5,182 nt of DNA from Thermodesulfobacteriota bacterium (GTDB lineage: Bacteria; Desulfobacterota; DSM-4660; Desulfatiglandales; Desulfatiglandaceae), in the NCBI GenBank assembly GCA_028278625.1, contig JANQDY010000166.1, positions 1 through 5,182 of the forward strand, given 5' to 3'. This document shows positions 1-5,182 of this stretch, piece by piece. How positions within the stretch are numbered: position 1 is the stretch's first letter; every line of letters begins with the position of its first letter. Position numbers and translations under genes: made by a program. The notes beneath the pieces are model-generated. The model worked only from the letters and a program-made list of their open reading frames with translations. It was not told where the DNA came from and ran no database searches.

Positions 1-635
1 GGGGAAATGAAAACCAGTTTGCCTCTGGGCCAGGCCCCTTCTTCCTTGGTTTTGGAGATGCCCAGGATGGCATCCAGAATGGGTAGCACGAAGATTTTGT
101 TATCCCATCCGAACATGTGTGATATTTCATCCAGAATATAGTCGCGTACCGCATGGGTCGCGTATTCCCGCAGCAGATATCCGGATGTGGCGGAGTAGTA
201 GGGCCCTTCAATGGTGAAATCCATGGAAAGGAGAAAGGCCGAATGCTCAAGCCAACGCTCCGTGGGACCGATGGAACAAATATCCGGATGATGTTCGGTG
301 AACCACATCTGATAATCGATGGACCGGGTTCTGGCACCGCTGCTGATGAGCCCCGAGAGTTCAAGATTTTTTTCCGGAAAAATCTGCCCCAGGTTCATGC
401 GGTCTTTTGTGGCGGAGTTCTTTGAGCGCCACGTCTGGCTATCCAGATAGATTTCCTTGAGCATGGGCTCGTGGCCCCTCAGAAGGTCCTGGGGATCATA
501 TATTCGAACGGGATCATCCACCTTTTCCACATAAATGACGGCGGCGCGGCTGGGGCCGGAAAAACTGCTAAGGCCCTGCCGCAAACCGTCCAAAATGTGG
601 AACAGACAGAGGTTCTTTGAAGAATCGGTCAGCAT
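1..635 (-). CDS. Partial protein, possibly N-terminal sensor region of a DisA-nucleotide-binding-domain protein
   Basis: An uninterrupted minus-strand frame starts with ATG at 635 and leaves the window at position 1, giving 211 visible residues. An in-frame TAG four codons upstream makes this ATG the earliest ATG start. No Shine-Dalgarno sequence is seen (the bases before the ATG are a run of C). The protein begins MLTDSSKNLCLFHILDGLRQ and has recognisable blocks FSGPSRAAVIY, RIYDPQDLLRGHEP, YQMWFTEHHPD, GPTERWLEHS, GYLLREYATHAVRDYI and PILDAILGISKTKEEGAWPRG. No signal peptide or membrane segment is visible. From memory these blocks resemble the N-terminal region of proteobacterial proteins that carry a C-terminal DisA-type diadenylate cyclase domain, which would make c-di-AMP; that catalytic part would lie outside the window, so the function is a tentative family call. 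The 152-bp gap from the upstream gene and a nearby TATAAT suggest separate transcription. That it is a real gene is nearly certain; the name is not. Confidence 0.6.
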   Translation of the reverse strand, partial: MLTDSSKNLCLFHILDGLRQGLSSFSGPSRAAVIYVEKVDDPVRIYDPQDLLRGHEPMLKEIYLDSQTWRSKNSATKDRMNLGQIFPEKNLELSGLISSGARTRSIDYQMWFTEHHPDICSIGPTERWLEHSAFLLSMDFTIEGPYYSATSGYLLREYATHAVRDYILDEISHMFGWDNKIFVLPILDAILGISKTKEEGAWPRGKLVFIS

Positions 636-646
636 GGGGGAAAGCT

Positions 647-652
647 ATTATA
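647..652 (-). promoter_or_regulatory. Candidate -10 box (TATAAT) for the gene starting at 635
   Basis: Read on the minus strand, a perfect TATAAT occupies 652-647 and ends 11 nt before the ATG at 635. Transcription would start near 640, leaving almost no leader, which fits the missing ribosome binding site. The support is weak on the -35 side: the only good hexamer, TTGACT, lies 12 nt upstream, too close for the usual 16-18 nt, and there is no extended -10 TGn. The box also overlaps the decayed DUF1345-like fragment, so it may be chance. Confidence 0.2.
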
Positions 653-689
653 TGAGATGCCAATAGTCAACGAGTTTGTCCAAGGGAAA
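649..689 (-). pseudogene. Decayed fragment of a second DUF1345-like gene
   Basis: On the minus strand this stretch encodes FPLDKLVDYWHLI followed by a stop. It aligns without gaps to FPGGKLVDYWDFM of the neighbouring DUF1345 gene (DNA at 945-985), with about 29 of 41 bases identical. Eight of the ten residues from F to W match. The base changes in the P, L, V, D and Y codons are all synonymous third-position changes, which points to a past coding copy kept under protein-level selection rather than a fresh DNA duplication. After the fragment the reading frame meets TAA TAG where the intact gene continues YYSFTIAM. The frame is open upstream but runs out of phase into the intact gene's 3' end, and no clear DUF1345 similarity is seen in 690-787. 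It is best read as the relic of a tandem paralogue. Confidence 0.5.
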
Positions 690-787
690 TGTCGGCCGTC
701 CTGATGGAGATCTATTGGCTTGCCGTTGAATTCTGAGAATCCTGTGGGCTACGTCACCACGAGATTTTCCGCTTCCGTTTTTTGGTG

Positions 788-1483
788 TCATGCAAGATTG
801 CTGACGACATTGACAACCAGGCCGATCACCAGCGCAACGAAAATAAACGAAATGATGGAGTGGAGGAGGGTTAGGCGGCGCATTGTGACTCCGGATATGG
901 TAACATCGGATGTTTGGTAACACATGGCAATGGTAAAGGAATAGTACATGAAATCCCAGTAATCCACCAGTTTGCCGCCCGGAAACTCCAGTCCTTTCTT
1001 AAAGTCTCCAGCTGATCCTCCATCCACTTCATCGTAGTAAAGGCGGGCATAGTGCAGCGCAAAAAACGTATGCAAAGCAAACCAAGCAGAAAAGATGGCC
1101 ACTGTGCAGAGGCCCAAATGAAAATTGGCGGGTTCCGCCTTCCAGTTCTCCCCATCATTCAGCATAAATGCAACGGCCACCATGGACCCCGCACACATGA
1201 TCACTGTAAAGCCCAACGTCACCACGTTGCTGGGTTCCTGATTCTGGGCGCGATGAAGGGTGTATTCAGCGGTGGCTCTTTTCATCATGACGAGAATCAG
1301 TGTCAACAGAAAGAGAAGTCCCAGATCCCAGGAAAGGAGCAACCGGATTTCAAATTTAGTCTCCTCGGGAGACATCACATAGGTCGCCAGGCCCACAAGA
1401 AAAGCAAGGGCAAGCCGAATTCTGGGATCCACGAAAATGGCATAGACCTTGGAGGCGTTAGGTTCCACGGAATGGCACCTCAT
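788..1483 (-). CDS. DUF1345 family integral membrane protein
   Basis: The 231-residue product has the DUF1345 pattern: about six hydrophobic segments (roughly residues 20-37, 47-67, 85-108, 122-143, 173-191 and 203-228), the block LHTFFALHYARLYY (137-150), and the signature FPGGKLVDYWDF followed by SFTIAMCYQTSDV (167-194). Length and architecture are normal for the family, whose biochemical role is unknown; it is an inner-membrane protein. The ATG at 1483 lies 3 nt after the stop of the upstream gene (TAG ACA ATG), so translational coupling is likely. No Shine-Dalgarno precedes that ATG, but AGGTG just inside the gene sits 7 nt before a GTG at 1468, which would give a product five residues shorter (VEPNASKVYAIF). 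No terminator is visible after the stop at 788. A decayed copy of its FPxxKLVDYW signature lies about 100 bp downstream. Confidence 0.88.
   Translation of the reverse strand: MRCHSVEPNASKVYAIFVDPRIRLALAFLVGLATYVMSPEETKFEIRLLLSWDLGLLFLLTLILVMMKRATAEYTLHRAQNQEPSNVVTLGFTVIMCAGSMVAVAFMLNDGENWKAEPANFHLGLCTVAIFSAWFALHTFFALHYARLYYDEVDGGSAGDFKKGLEFPGGKLVDYWDFMYYSFTIAMCYQTSDVTISGVTMRRLTLLHSIISFIFVALVIGLVVNVVSNLA
945..985 (-). repeat. DUF1345 signature segment with a diverged copy at 649-689
   Basis: This 41-bp stretch inside the DUF1345 gene encodes FPGGKLVDYWDFM. A same-orientation copy about 71% identical and without gaps lies 296 bp away at 649-689. The offset is not a multiple of three, so the copy is in a different frame relative to the intact gene. 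Most differences in the conserved codons are silent. Confidence 0.5.
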
Positions 1484-1486
1484 TGT

Positions 1487-2227
1487 CTAGGGATTCTTAT
1501 CAAGCAGCTGCTGAGGGTCTGGATCAGGGATTTCCGGTTTGAGGGTTTTGACGCGTAGAATGTGAAGGGTGACACCTAAACCCACCAATACCAAAACAAC
1601 CCTCAAAAGGATGCCGGACGTCAGAAATATAATGGAAATACCCAGAGAAACCCACATGAAAGTAATGGCACGGAGCTTGGTGCGGGCAGGAAGGCCCCTC
1701 CCTTCGCGATAATCCTTCACCACCCGTCCCAGGGCCCCAAAATTAACAAGCCAGGTGTAAAGCCTGGGAGAGCCTCTAAAGTAACAGAAAGCGGCCAGAA
1801 GAAAGAGTGGCACCGTGGGCAGAAGCGGCAGAAAAATCCCCAGAATGCCAATCCCAACAAACAGGCTTCCCGCCAAAGTCCAAAGCTTCCGAACGGTACG
1901 GCTTTTAACCGGTCGTTCAAGGGTTTTTTGCACGGAGTTCTCGGAGGGGGCAACAAAACTTTGGCTTTTACGGGACGCTGCACCAGGTTTCGGGAGAAAA
2001 TCATCCAACAGGTGAATGATCGACGTCTTATCAATTAACAGGGGCTCATAGCGAATGATAAGGCTGCTGCTGAAGCGATTGGTAGAGATACTTTCGATAC
2101 CGCTTCGGCCTTCCAGATGCTGTTTCAACCGGTCCAGTGAAACCCTGTTGTTTATGGCCGGCGGTACGGCGAGGCGAAGTCGCCCGGCAATGTCATGTTT
2201 GATAATGTAATCAGGCTTTTTTACCAT
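1487..2227 (-). CDS. HMA_2-like domain fused to DUF454 (YbaN-type) membrane domain
   Basis: The 246-residue product begins MVKKPDYIIKHDIAGRLRLA. Residues about 5-78 form a ferredoxin-like HMA_2-type domain (H-x-x-GRLRL at the first strand, GIESISTNRFSSSLIIRYEP in the middle) with no CxxC metal-binding pair. A basic linker (about 80-112) leads to a DUF454 domain: VRKLWTLAGSLFVGIGILG, then LPLLPTVPLFLLAAFCYFRGSPRLYTWL, then GRVVKDYREGRGLPARTK, and two further membrane segments (about 186-204 and 206-223) ending VTLHILRVKTLKP. Four membrane segments in total place it in the inner membrane. The start at 2227 is chosen because the HMA domain begins there and AAGG lies about 9 nt upstream; the 29 in-frame residues before it do not look like a protein and overlap the preceding gene. 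It overlaps the stop of the upstream gene by 17 nt, consistent with coupled translation. DUF454 function is unknown; a role in metal handling is only suggested by the HMA fold. Confidence 0.87.
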   Translation of the reverse strand: MVKKPDYIIKHDIAGRLRLAVPPAINNRVSLDRLKQHLEGRSGIESISTNRFSSSLIIRYEPLLIDKTSIIHLLDDFLPKPGAASRKSQSFVAPSENSVQKTLERPVKSRTVRKLWTLAGSLFVGIGILGIFLPLLPTVPLFLLAAFCYFRGSPRLYTWLVNFGALGRVVKDYREGRGLPARTKLRAITFMWVSLGISIIFLTSGILLRVVLVLVGLGVTLHILRVKTLKPEIPDPDPQQLLDKNP

Positions 2228-2663
2228 TTGCTTTTGCCTTGCAGAAAGCCGCGAGCACCAAAAGGGGAATTCCGGGACACAATGGCAGAAGAATTCCCAC
2301 CGACCCGGCACCACCTAAAATCCTGGCTGCTTTGTTCCACATTGCTTTATCCATCCCGGAATCGACCTCCCCGGCATTCGTCTCTACGACTTCCGCCAGA
2401 TCAAGGGTCATCAACGCGACTGCTTCAGGAATCAGGCGGTCAAGTGTTCCTAAAAGGTCGGCCCGCTTAAGCCTTTGTGAATCATGGAAAATCGTCACGC
2501 TGCCACTGTAATGGTTTGTCCTGACACGGATGACACCGGGTGTTTCGGAGATTAATCCTTCTAGGATTTCAATCACCTTCCGGTTGGAAATCATAACGGG
2601 CACCGTCACACGGAGACGACCGGGTATGGCGTGCTGGATGCTGAAGTCAATTGGCGTGGGCAT
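2211..2663 (-). CDS. Small HMA_2-like domain protein with C-terminal membrane hairpin (half-DUF454)
   Basis: The 150-residue product starts MPTPIDFSIQHAIPGRLRVT. Residues about 7-80 form an HMA_2-like domain (HAIPGRLRV, TPGVIRVRTNHYSGSVTIF), again without the CxxC pair of classical heavy-metal-associated domains. An acidic linker (about 85-107) leads to one hydrophobic hairpin at 112-141, ending LPLCPGIPLLVLAAFCKAKA. That hairpin matches the first half of the DUF454 domain in the next gene: LPLxPxxPLxxLAAFC is shared. The protein stops where the full DUF454 would continue with its conserved cytoplasmic loop and second hairpin, so it looks like a shortened paralogue, not a frameshifted one. 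The start at 2663 is supported by the HMA domain beginning at once and a weak AGAG upstream. The gap from the preceding PilT-like gene is 31 nt. Confidence 0.82.
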   Translation of the reverse strand: MPTPIDFSIQHAIPGRLRVTVPVMISNRKVIEILEGLISETPGVIRVRTNHYSGSVTIFHDSQRLKRADLLGTLDRLIPEAVALMTLDLAEVVETNAGEVDSGMDKAMWNKAARILGGAGSVGILLPLCPGIPLLVLAAFCKAKANGKKA

Positions 2664-2694
2664 TTGTTATCTCTAAAATAAGCTGCCGCGGGAC

Positions 2695-3777
2695 TCATAT
2701 GGCGAACAAGAGGGAAGTGCCGATTTCGGCAGCCATCATTTTCCATATGTCAATAGCGACTTCTCCCATGGAAGAGAGGCTGCTGTGCATGGTCTGCATC
2801 CCTTCCGACCCTTTTTGGATTTCACCATGGACTTTGTGCAGTTGGTTTTTTTGAATCAGCGTTGCGATCTTTTCATTGTTGAACATTATTTCCATGGCGA
2901 TCTTTGTGCCGGTGTGTCCTTCAAGGGGAATGATGTGCTGCCATATGAGAGCCTTCAACACCCTTGAAAGGTGCATGCGGACATATTCATGACGGTCCGT
3001 TGGAAAAAACTCGAAAAGCTTTCGGATGGCCCATGCCACGCTGCCGAAGCTGACGGTGGTTGTTAGCACCAGGTGGCTTTCAGCAGCGGTCATTGCCATT
3101 GTCAGGGTTTCGGGACCGTCAATCTCCGTAAAATAGATAACGTCCATGTCGCTTCGCATGGCTGACTGAATCCCATTGGCGTAGTCTTCCAGGTGAAGCC
3201 CCACTTCCCGCTGAAAAACAAGGGATGATTTTGATTTGTGGGAGAAGCGGATCGGGTTTTCGATGGTAATGATGCTTTTGTTTGAATTGCTGTTGATATG
3301 ATCAACGATGGAAGCGATGGTGACCGATTTGGCGCAATTGGCCTTGCCGGTAATGAGAACCAACCCCCGGTCAAGGGCCGGGATTTTTTTAAGTGATTCT
3401 ATGGGTCCGATGTCACCCAAGAGAGGGATATCAAAAGGAATCAATCGACATGCAGCGCCGATGCCTTCTTCCGTGTCGTAAACAAGTATCTGGATTGTAC
3501 CGACTGCATCGGTTTCAAAGGTCAATTCAAGTTCCTGCCGGGCTTCAAATTCTTTTTGTTTTTCAGGGGGGAGGCCATCGTATAAGAATGCTTCAATTTT
3601 GTTTGCCGTAAGGACCGGGTGTTCATTCATCCTTGCAAGTTTGCCGTGGATCTTGAGGACAGGAAGCTCCCCCGGTGCCAGATAGACATCCGATGCCTGT
3701 TTTTTCCTTGCCTGTATGAAGAGCGCTTCCAGTTTTGATCCCCTCTTGCCGAGCGGTGAATGTTTTGATTTCTTCAT
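2695..3777 (-). CDS. Divergent PilT-family protein, Walker A and His box degenerate
   Basis: The 360-residue product is collinear with PilT/PilU-type hexameric ATPases. It has the N-terminal block ASDVYLAPGELPVLKIHG (28-45), a nucleotide-binding core and the C-terminal GMQTMHSSL (326-334). Motifs: the Walker A position reads GKANCAKS (144-151), with alanine in place of the last glycine; the Asp box reads IENPIRF (172-178) instead of IEDPIEF; FQREVG (188-193) is kept; Walker B reads DVIYFTEIDG (212-221), keeping the catalytic-type glutamate E218 but losing the RD pair; the His box reads LTTTVSFGS (238-246), with valine for histidine. ATP hydrolysis is therefore doubtful. The ATG at 3777 is chosen over an upstream in-frame start (3879) because AGGAGG lies 4 nt before it and the extension only overlaps the upstream gene. 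It follows its paralogue after 28 nt. The family drives pilus retraction; the role here is unknown. Confidence 0.88.
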   Translation of the reverse strand: MKKSKHSPLGKRGSKLEALFIQARKKQASDVYLAPGELPVLKIHGKLARMNEHPVLTANKIEAFLYDGLPPEKQKEFEARQELELTFETDAVGTIQILVYDTEEGIGAACRLIPFDIPLLGDIGPIESLKKIPALDRGLVLITGKANCAKSVTIASIVDHINSNSNKSIITIENPIRFSHKSKSSLVFQREVGLHLEDYANGIQSAMRSDMDVIYFTEIDGPETLTMAMTAAESHLVLTTTVSFGSVAWAIRKLFEFFPTDRHEYVRMHLSRVLKALIWQHIIPLEGHTGTKIAMEIMFNNEKIATLIQKNQLHKVHGEIQKGSEGMQTMHSSLSSMGEVAIDIWKMMAAEIGTSLLFAI

Positions 3778-3781
3778 GAAT

Positions 3782-3787
3782 CCTCCT
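3782..3787 (-). promoter_or_regulatory. Strong Shine-Dalgarno (AGGAGG) deciding the start at 3777
   Basis: AGGAGG reads on the minus strand 4 nt before the ATG at 3777. It is the best ribosome binding site in the window and shows that the second PilT-like gene is translated on its own from 3777, not from the in-frame start at 3879. Confidence 0.75.
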
Positions 3788-3805
3788 CTGCCTTTTGCCG
3801 GCGGC

Positions 3806-4882
3806 TCAACACCCGGTTTTAAATGGCGATATGTAATATTCCAGAAGCTCCTTCTCGAAAGCGGAGACAATCCCTTCATCTATCCTGGATTCTTTTTTTA
3901 AATTATCCAGCGCTTGATGCATGGTCTGCATGCCTGTTTTTTGTGCCGCGGCCATGGCCGGGCGGAGCAAATGCATTTGGCCTTCACGGCCGATGAGCCT
4001 GGCTAACACCGGGTCATTCAGTAGAAACTCCGCAGCCGGGACAAATCCTGGGGAATCCTTCAAGGGAAAAAGATGCTGCCACAGGGCACCGCGCAACACC
4101 CGGGCCAGAATGAGCCTTCGGTATCCGCGCTTTTTTGGGGAGCATGAATAGATGATACGGGAAATGATCTCCGCGACGCCGCCATTTGACGCCACCGTCA
4201 ATAGGACAAGCAGTCCCTCGGTGGCGGCGATAAGGGCGGGAGGAATGGCCTTTTCAAGGGGCAACCCGTCAATGGCCAAGACATCCACGGTTTTCAGGAA
4301 ACCGCCGAATGCACTTTCCCGGAACAATTCTCCGTCAGTATCCGCTTGAATGCGCTCCATAAGAGATCCGTTCTTGGGGTATTGGTACTCCATTGCCGTT
4401 TCGACGGTCACAATGGATTTTTCCGACGTCTGGCCTATGGTCTCTATGAGAGATGCGAGGGTCGTGGTTTTGCCGGAACCTGCCCGACCGATGACCAGTA
4501 TGAGCCCGCTTTTGTTTGAGACAAGGTCTTTCAGGCGGAGCGGCAATCCAAGTTCTTCAAAATCCGGAATGGTCAAAGGGAGCAAACGACAGACAACCAG
4601 TGGGCCGTAACGTCCGTTGGAAGCGGCCAGCCGAAAACGTCCAATGCCATTCACAACATGGTGAGTGATCAGCTCCCCGGTTTTCTTGAATTTGGAGAGT
4701 TTCTCAGCTGAAAGCAGCCGGCCCAGGAATTCTTCAATTTTCCCCTTACTCAGTCTGTCAACATCAGCCAGGGGAATTAAGTTTCCGTTTTTCTTTAAGT
4801 GCGGGGGAGATCCAACGTTAAAATAGATGTCAGTGGCTTTTTCCCTGCGTGCAATCCTGAAGTATTCGTCTAGCTTCGCCAT
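3806..4882 (-). CDS. Divergent PilT-family protein, Walker A intact, other ATPase motifs degenerate
   Basis: The 358-residue product has normal PilT length. Its N-terminal block ATDIYFNVGSPPHLKKNG corresponds to the PilT SDLHL...GxPP region. The core contains GRAGSGKT (132-139), a good Walker A. The other catalytic elements are changed: the Asp box reads VETAMEY (160-166) instead of IEDPIEF; the QREVG block is lost (MERIQAD, 175-181); the Walker B position reads DVLAIDGLP (200-208), with glycine where the catalytic glutamate of GEMRD belongs; the His box reads LLTVASNG (227-234), with alanine for histidine. The C-terminal domain keeps RVLRGALWQHLFP (261-273) and GMQTMHQAL (317-325). It may bind ATP but is unlikely to hydrolyse it in the usual way. 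The ATG at 4882 is preferred over a TTG two codons upstream; neither has a clear Shine-Dalgarno. It is followed by a second PilT-like gene. No pilin or pilus assembly gene is in view. Confidence 0.88.
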   Translation of the reverse strand: MAKLDEYFRIARREKATDIYFNVGSPPHLKKNGNLIPLADVDRLSKGKIEEFLGRLLSAEKLSKFKKTGELITHHVVNGIGRFRLAASNGRYGPLVVCRLLPLTIPDFEELGLPLRLKDLVSNKSGLILVIGRAGSGKTTTLASLIETIGQTSEKSIVTVETAMEYQYPKNGSLMERIQADTDGELFRESAFGGFLKTVDVLAIDGLPLEKAIPPALIAATEGLLVLLTVASNGGVAEIISRIIYSCSPKKRGYRRLILARVLRGALWQHLFPLKDSPGFVPAAEFLLNDPVLARLIGREGQMHLLRPAMAAAQKTGMQTMHQALDNLKKESRIDEGIVSAFEKELLEYYISPFKTGC

Positions 4883-4883
4883 G

Positions 4884-4894
4884 ATCAAGTCAGG
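4884..4894 (-). repeat. 11-bp direct repeat, copy next to the PilT-like start
   Basis: CCTGACTTGAT on the minus strand ends one base before the ATG at 4882. An exact copy lies 45 bp upstream at 4929-4939, across the stop codon of the preceding gene. The 45-bp step is a multiple of three. Confidence 0.5.
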
Positions 4895-4928
4895 TTTTCT
4901 CTAAGCCGTCTGTATCTTTTGGCGGGTC

Positions 4929-4939
4929 ATCAAGTCAGG
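4929..4939 (-). repeat. 11-bp direct repeat, copy across the stop of the DUF454-like gene
   Basis: This is the second exact copy of CCTGACTTGAT. Its TGA is the stop codon of the partial gene at 4935. The sequence between the copies shows no recognisable promoter. Confidence 0.5.
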
Positions 4940-5182
4940 CAAAATCAGTGATTCCGTCTTTCGGTTGACGTTTTTCCGATTGGCCGGAGGGCGCTTCCTC
5001 AAGCAGCTTGGGAGGATCGGTGACATCCGTTTTTGCGAGCAAATGGTCAGCCCTGGGCTCGCCTTTTCCGTGGTCATGTTTCAAGATGTGAAAGGATGTG
5101 ATGCCAAAGGTCACGAGCACGAGCCATGTGGGGGTCGGTATGCCGGGAGCCAGAAGTAACAAACCGATACCGCTGGCAAAAG
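4935..5182 (-). CDS. C-terminal end of a DUF454-like membrane protein (partial)
   Basis: The frame enters from the right edge and ends at TGA 4937-4935, leaving about 81 residues. It starts FASGIGLLLLAPGIPTPTWL and continues LVLVTFGITSFHILKHDHGK, then a hydrophilic tail of about 45 residues rich in charged residues and proline. The visible hydrophobic pair followed by G-I-T-x-x-HIL matches the end of the DUF454 domain at 1487-2227 (LVLVGLGVTLHILRVKT), so this is most likely another DUF454 protein, perhaps also with an upstream HMA_2-like domain that lies outside the window. The tail is longer than in the paralogue. The gene is followed after 52 nt by the first PilT-like gene and probably belongs to the same operon. 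The call rests on a short stretch and is therefore moderate. Confidence 0.65.
   Translation of the reverse strand, partial: FASGIGLLLLAPGIPTPTWLVLVTFGITSFHILKHDHGKGEPRADHLLAKTDVTDPPKLLEEAPSGQSEKRQPKDGITDFA

Noticed and set aside
730..740. ATTCTgAGAAT inverted repeat as a terminator after the DUF1345 gene
   Set aside because: The loop is a single base, the stem is short and AT-rich, and no T-tract follows on the minus strand.
1052..1558. 168-residue plus-strand open frame
   Set aside because: It lies antisense to the DUF1345 gene, is rich in His, Lys and Gly with no domain, and has no supporting start signals; it is a shadow of the coding strand.
2228..2314. 29-residue N-terminal extension of the HMA_2-DUF454 protein (start at 2314)
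   Set aside because: It is a frame shadow of the preceding gene's membrane hairpin; the HMA domain starts right after the ATG at 2227, which has its own AAGG.
2786..2799. 14-bp exact match to 3918-3931
   Set aside because: It encodes the conserved MQTMH of both PilT-like paralogues; methionine codons have no synonyms, so shared ancestry explains it without a regulatory role.
3778..3879. 34-residue N-terminal extension of the second PilT-like protein (start at 3879)
   Set aside because: It overlaps the end of the upstream gene, does not resemble PilT N-termini, and a strong AGGAGG sits 4 nt before the ATG at 3777.
4890..4937. TGA at 4937-4935 as a selenocysteine codon
   Set aside because: No redox-type motif surrounds it and no convincing SECIS-like hairpin follows; a plain stop is simpler.

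Overview
The window reads as one minus-strand gene run, transcribed from the right edge to the left. The genes are closely packed and moderate in GC. The gene families (PilT-like secretion ATPases, HMA_2-like and DUF454 membrane proteins, a DUF1345 membrane protein, and possibly a DisA-linked sensor protein) suggest a Gram-negative sulfate-reducer-like bacterium (Desulfobacterota, former Deltaproteobacteria). That placement is inferred from family content alone; there is no rRNA or other marker in the window.

Layout in transcription order: (1) 5182-4935, the C-terminal end of a DUF454-like membrane protein cut by the window edge. (2) 4882-3806, a PilT-like ATPase with an intact Walker A but degraded Asp box, Walker B and His box. 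(3) 3777-2695, a second PilT-like protein with a broken Walker A and lost His box, but with the Walker B glutamate and the QREVG block kept. (4) 2663-2211, a small protein with an HMA_2-like domain and one membrane hairpin. (5) 2227-1487, an HMA_2-like domain fused to a full DUF454 (YbaN-type) membrane domain. (6) 1483-788, a DUF1345 membrane protein. The junctions are 52, 28, 31, -17 (overlap) and 3 nt, so these six genes are probably one operon.

A 152-bp gap (636-787) follows. It contains a short decayed piece of a second DUF1345-like gene and a TATAAT box just upstream of the last gene (635-1, running off the left edge). That gene's visible 211 residues resemble, tentatively, the N-terminal sensor part of DisA-nucleotide-binding-domain (diadenylate cyclase-like) proteins.

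The most interesting part is the unit made of two divergent PilT-family proteins, each missing a different subset of ATPase motifs, embedded among at least three related small membrane proteins (two with cysteine-less HMA-like domains). No pilin, PilB, PilC or secretin gene is visible, so this does not look like an ordinary type IV pilus cluster. A plausible but unproven reading is a membrane-anchored complex that has repurposed a PilT-type hexamer. No RNA genes, CRISPR arrays, insertion sequences or convincing terminators were seen.
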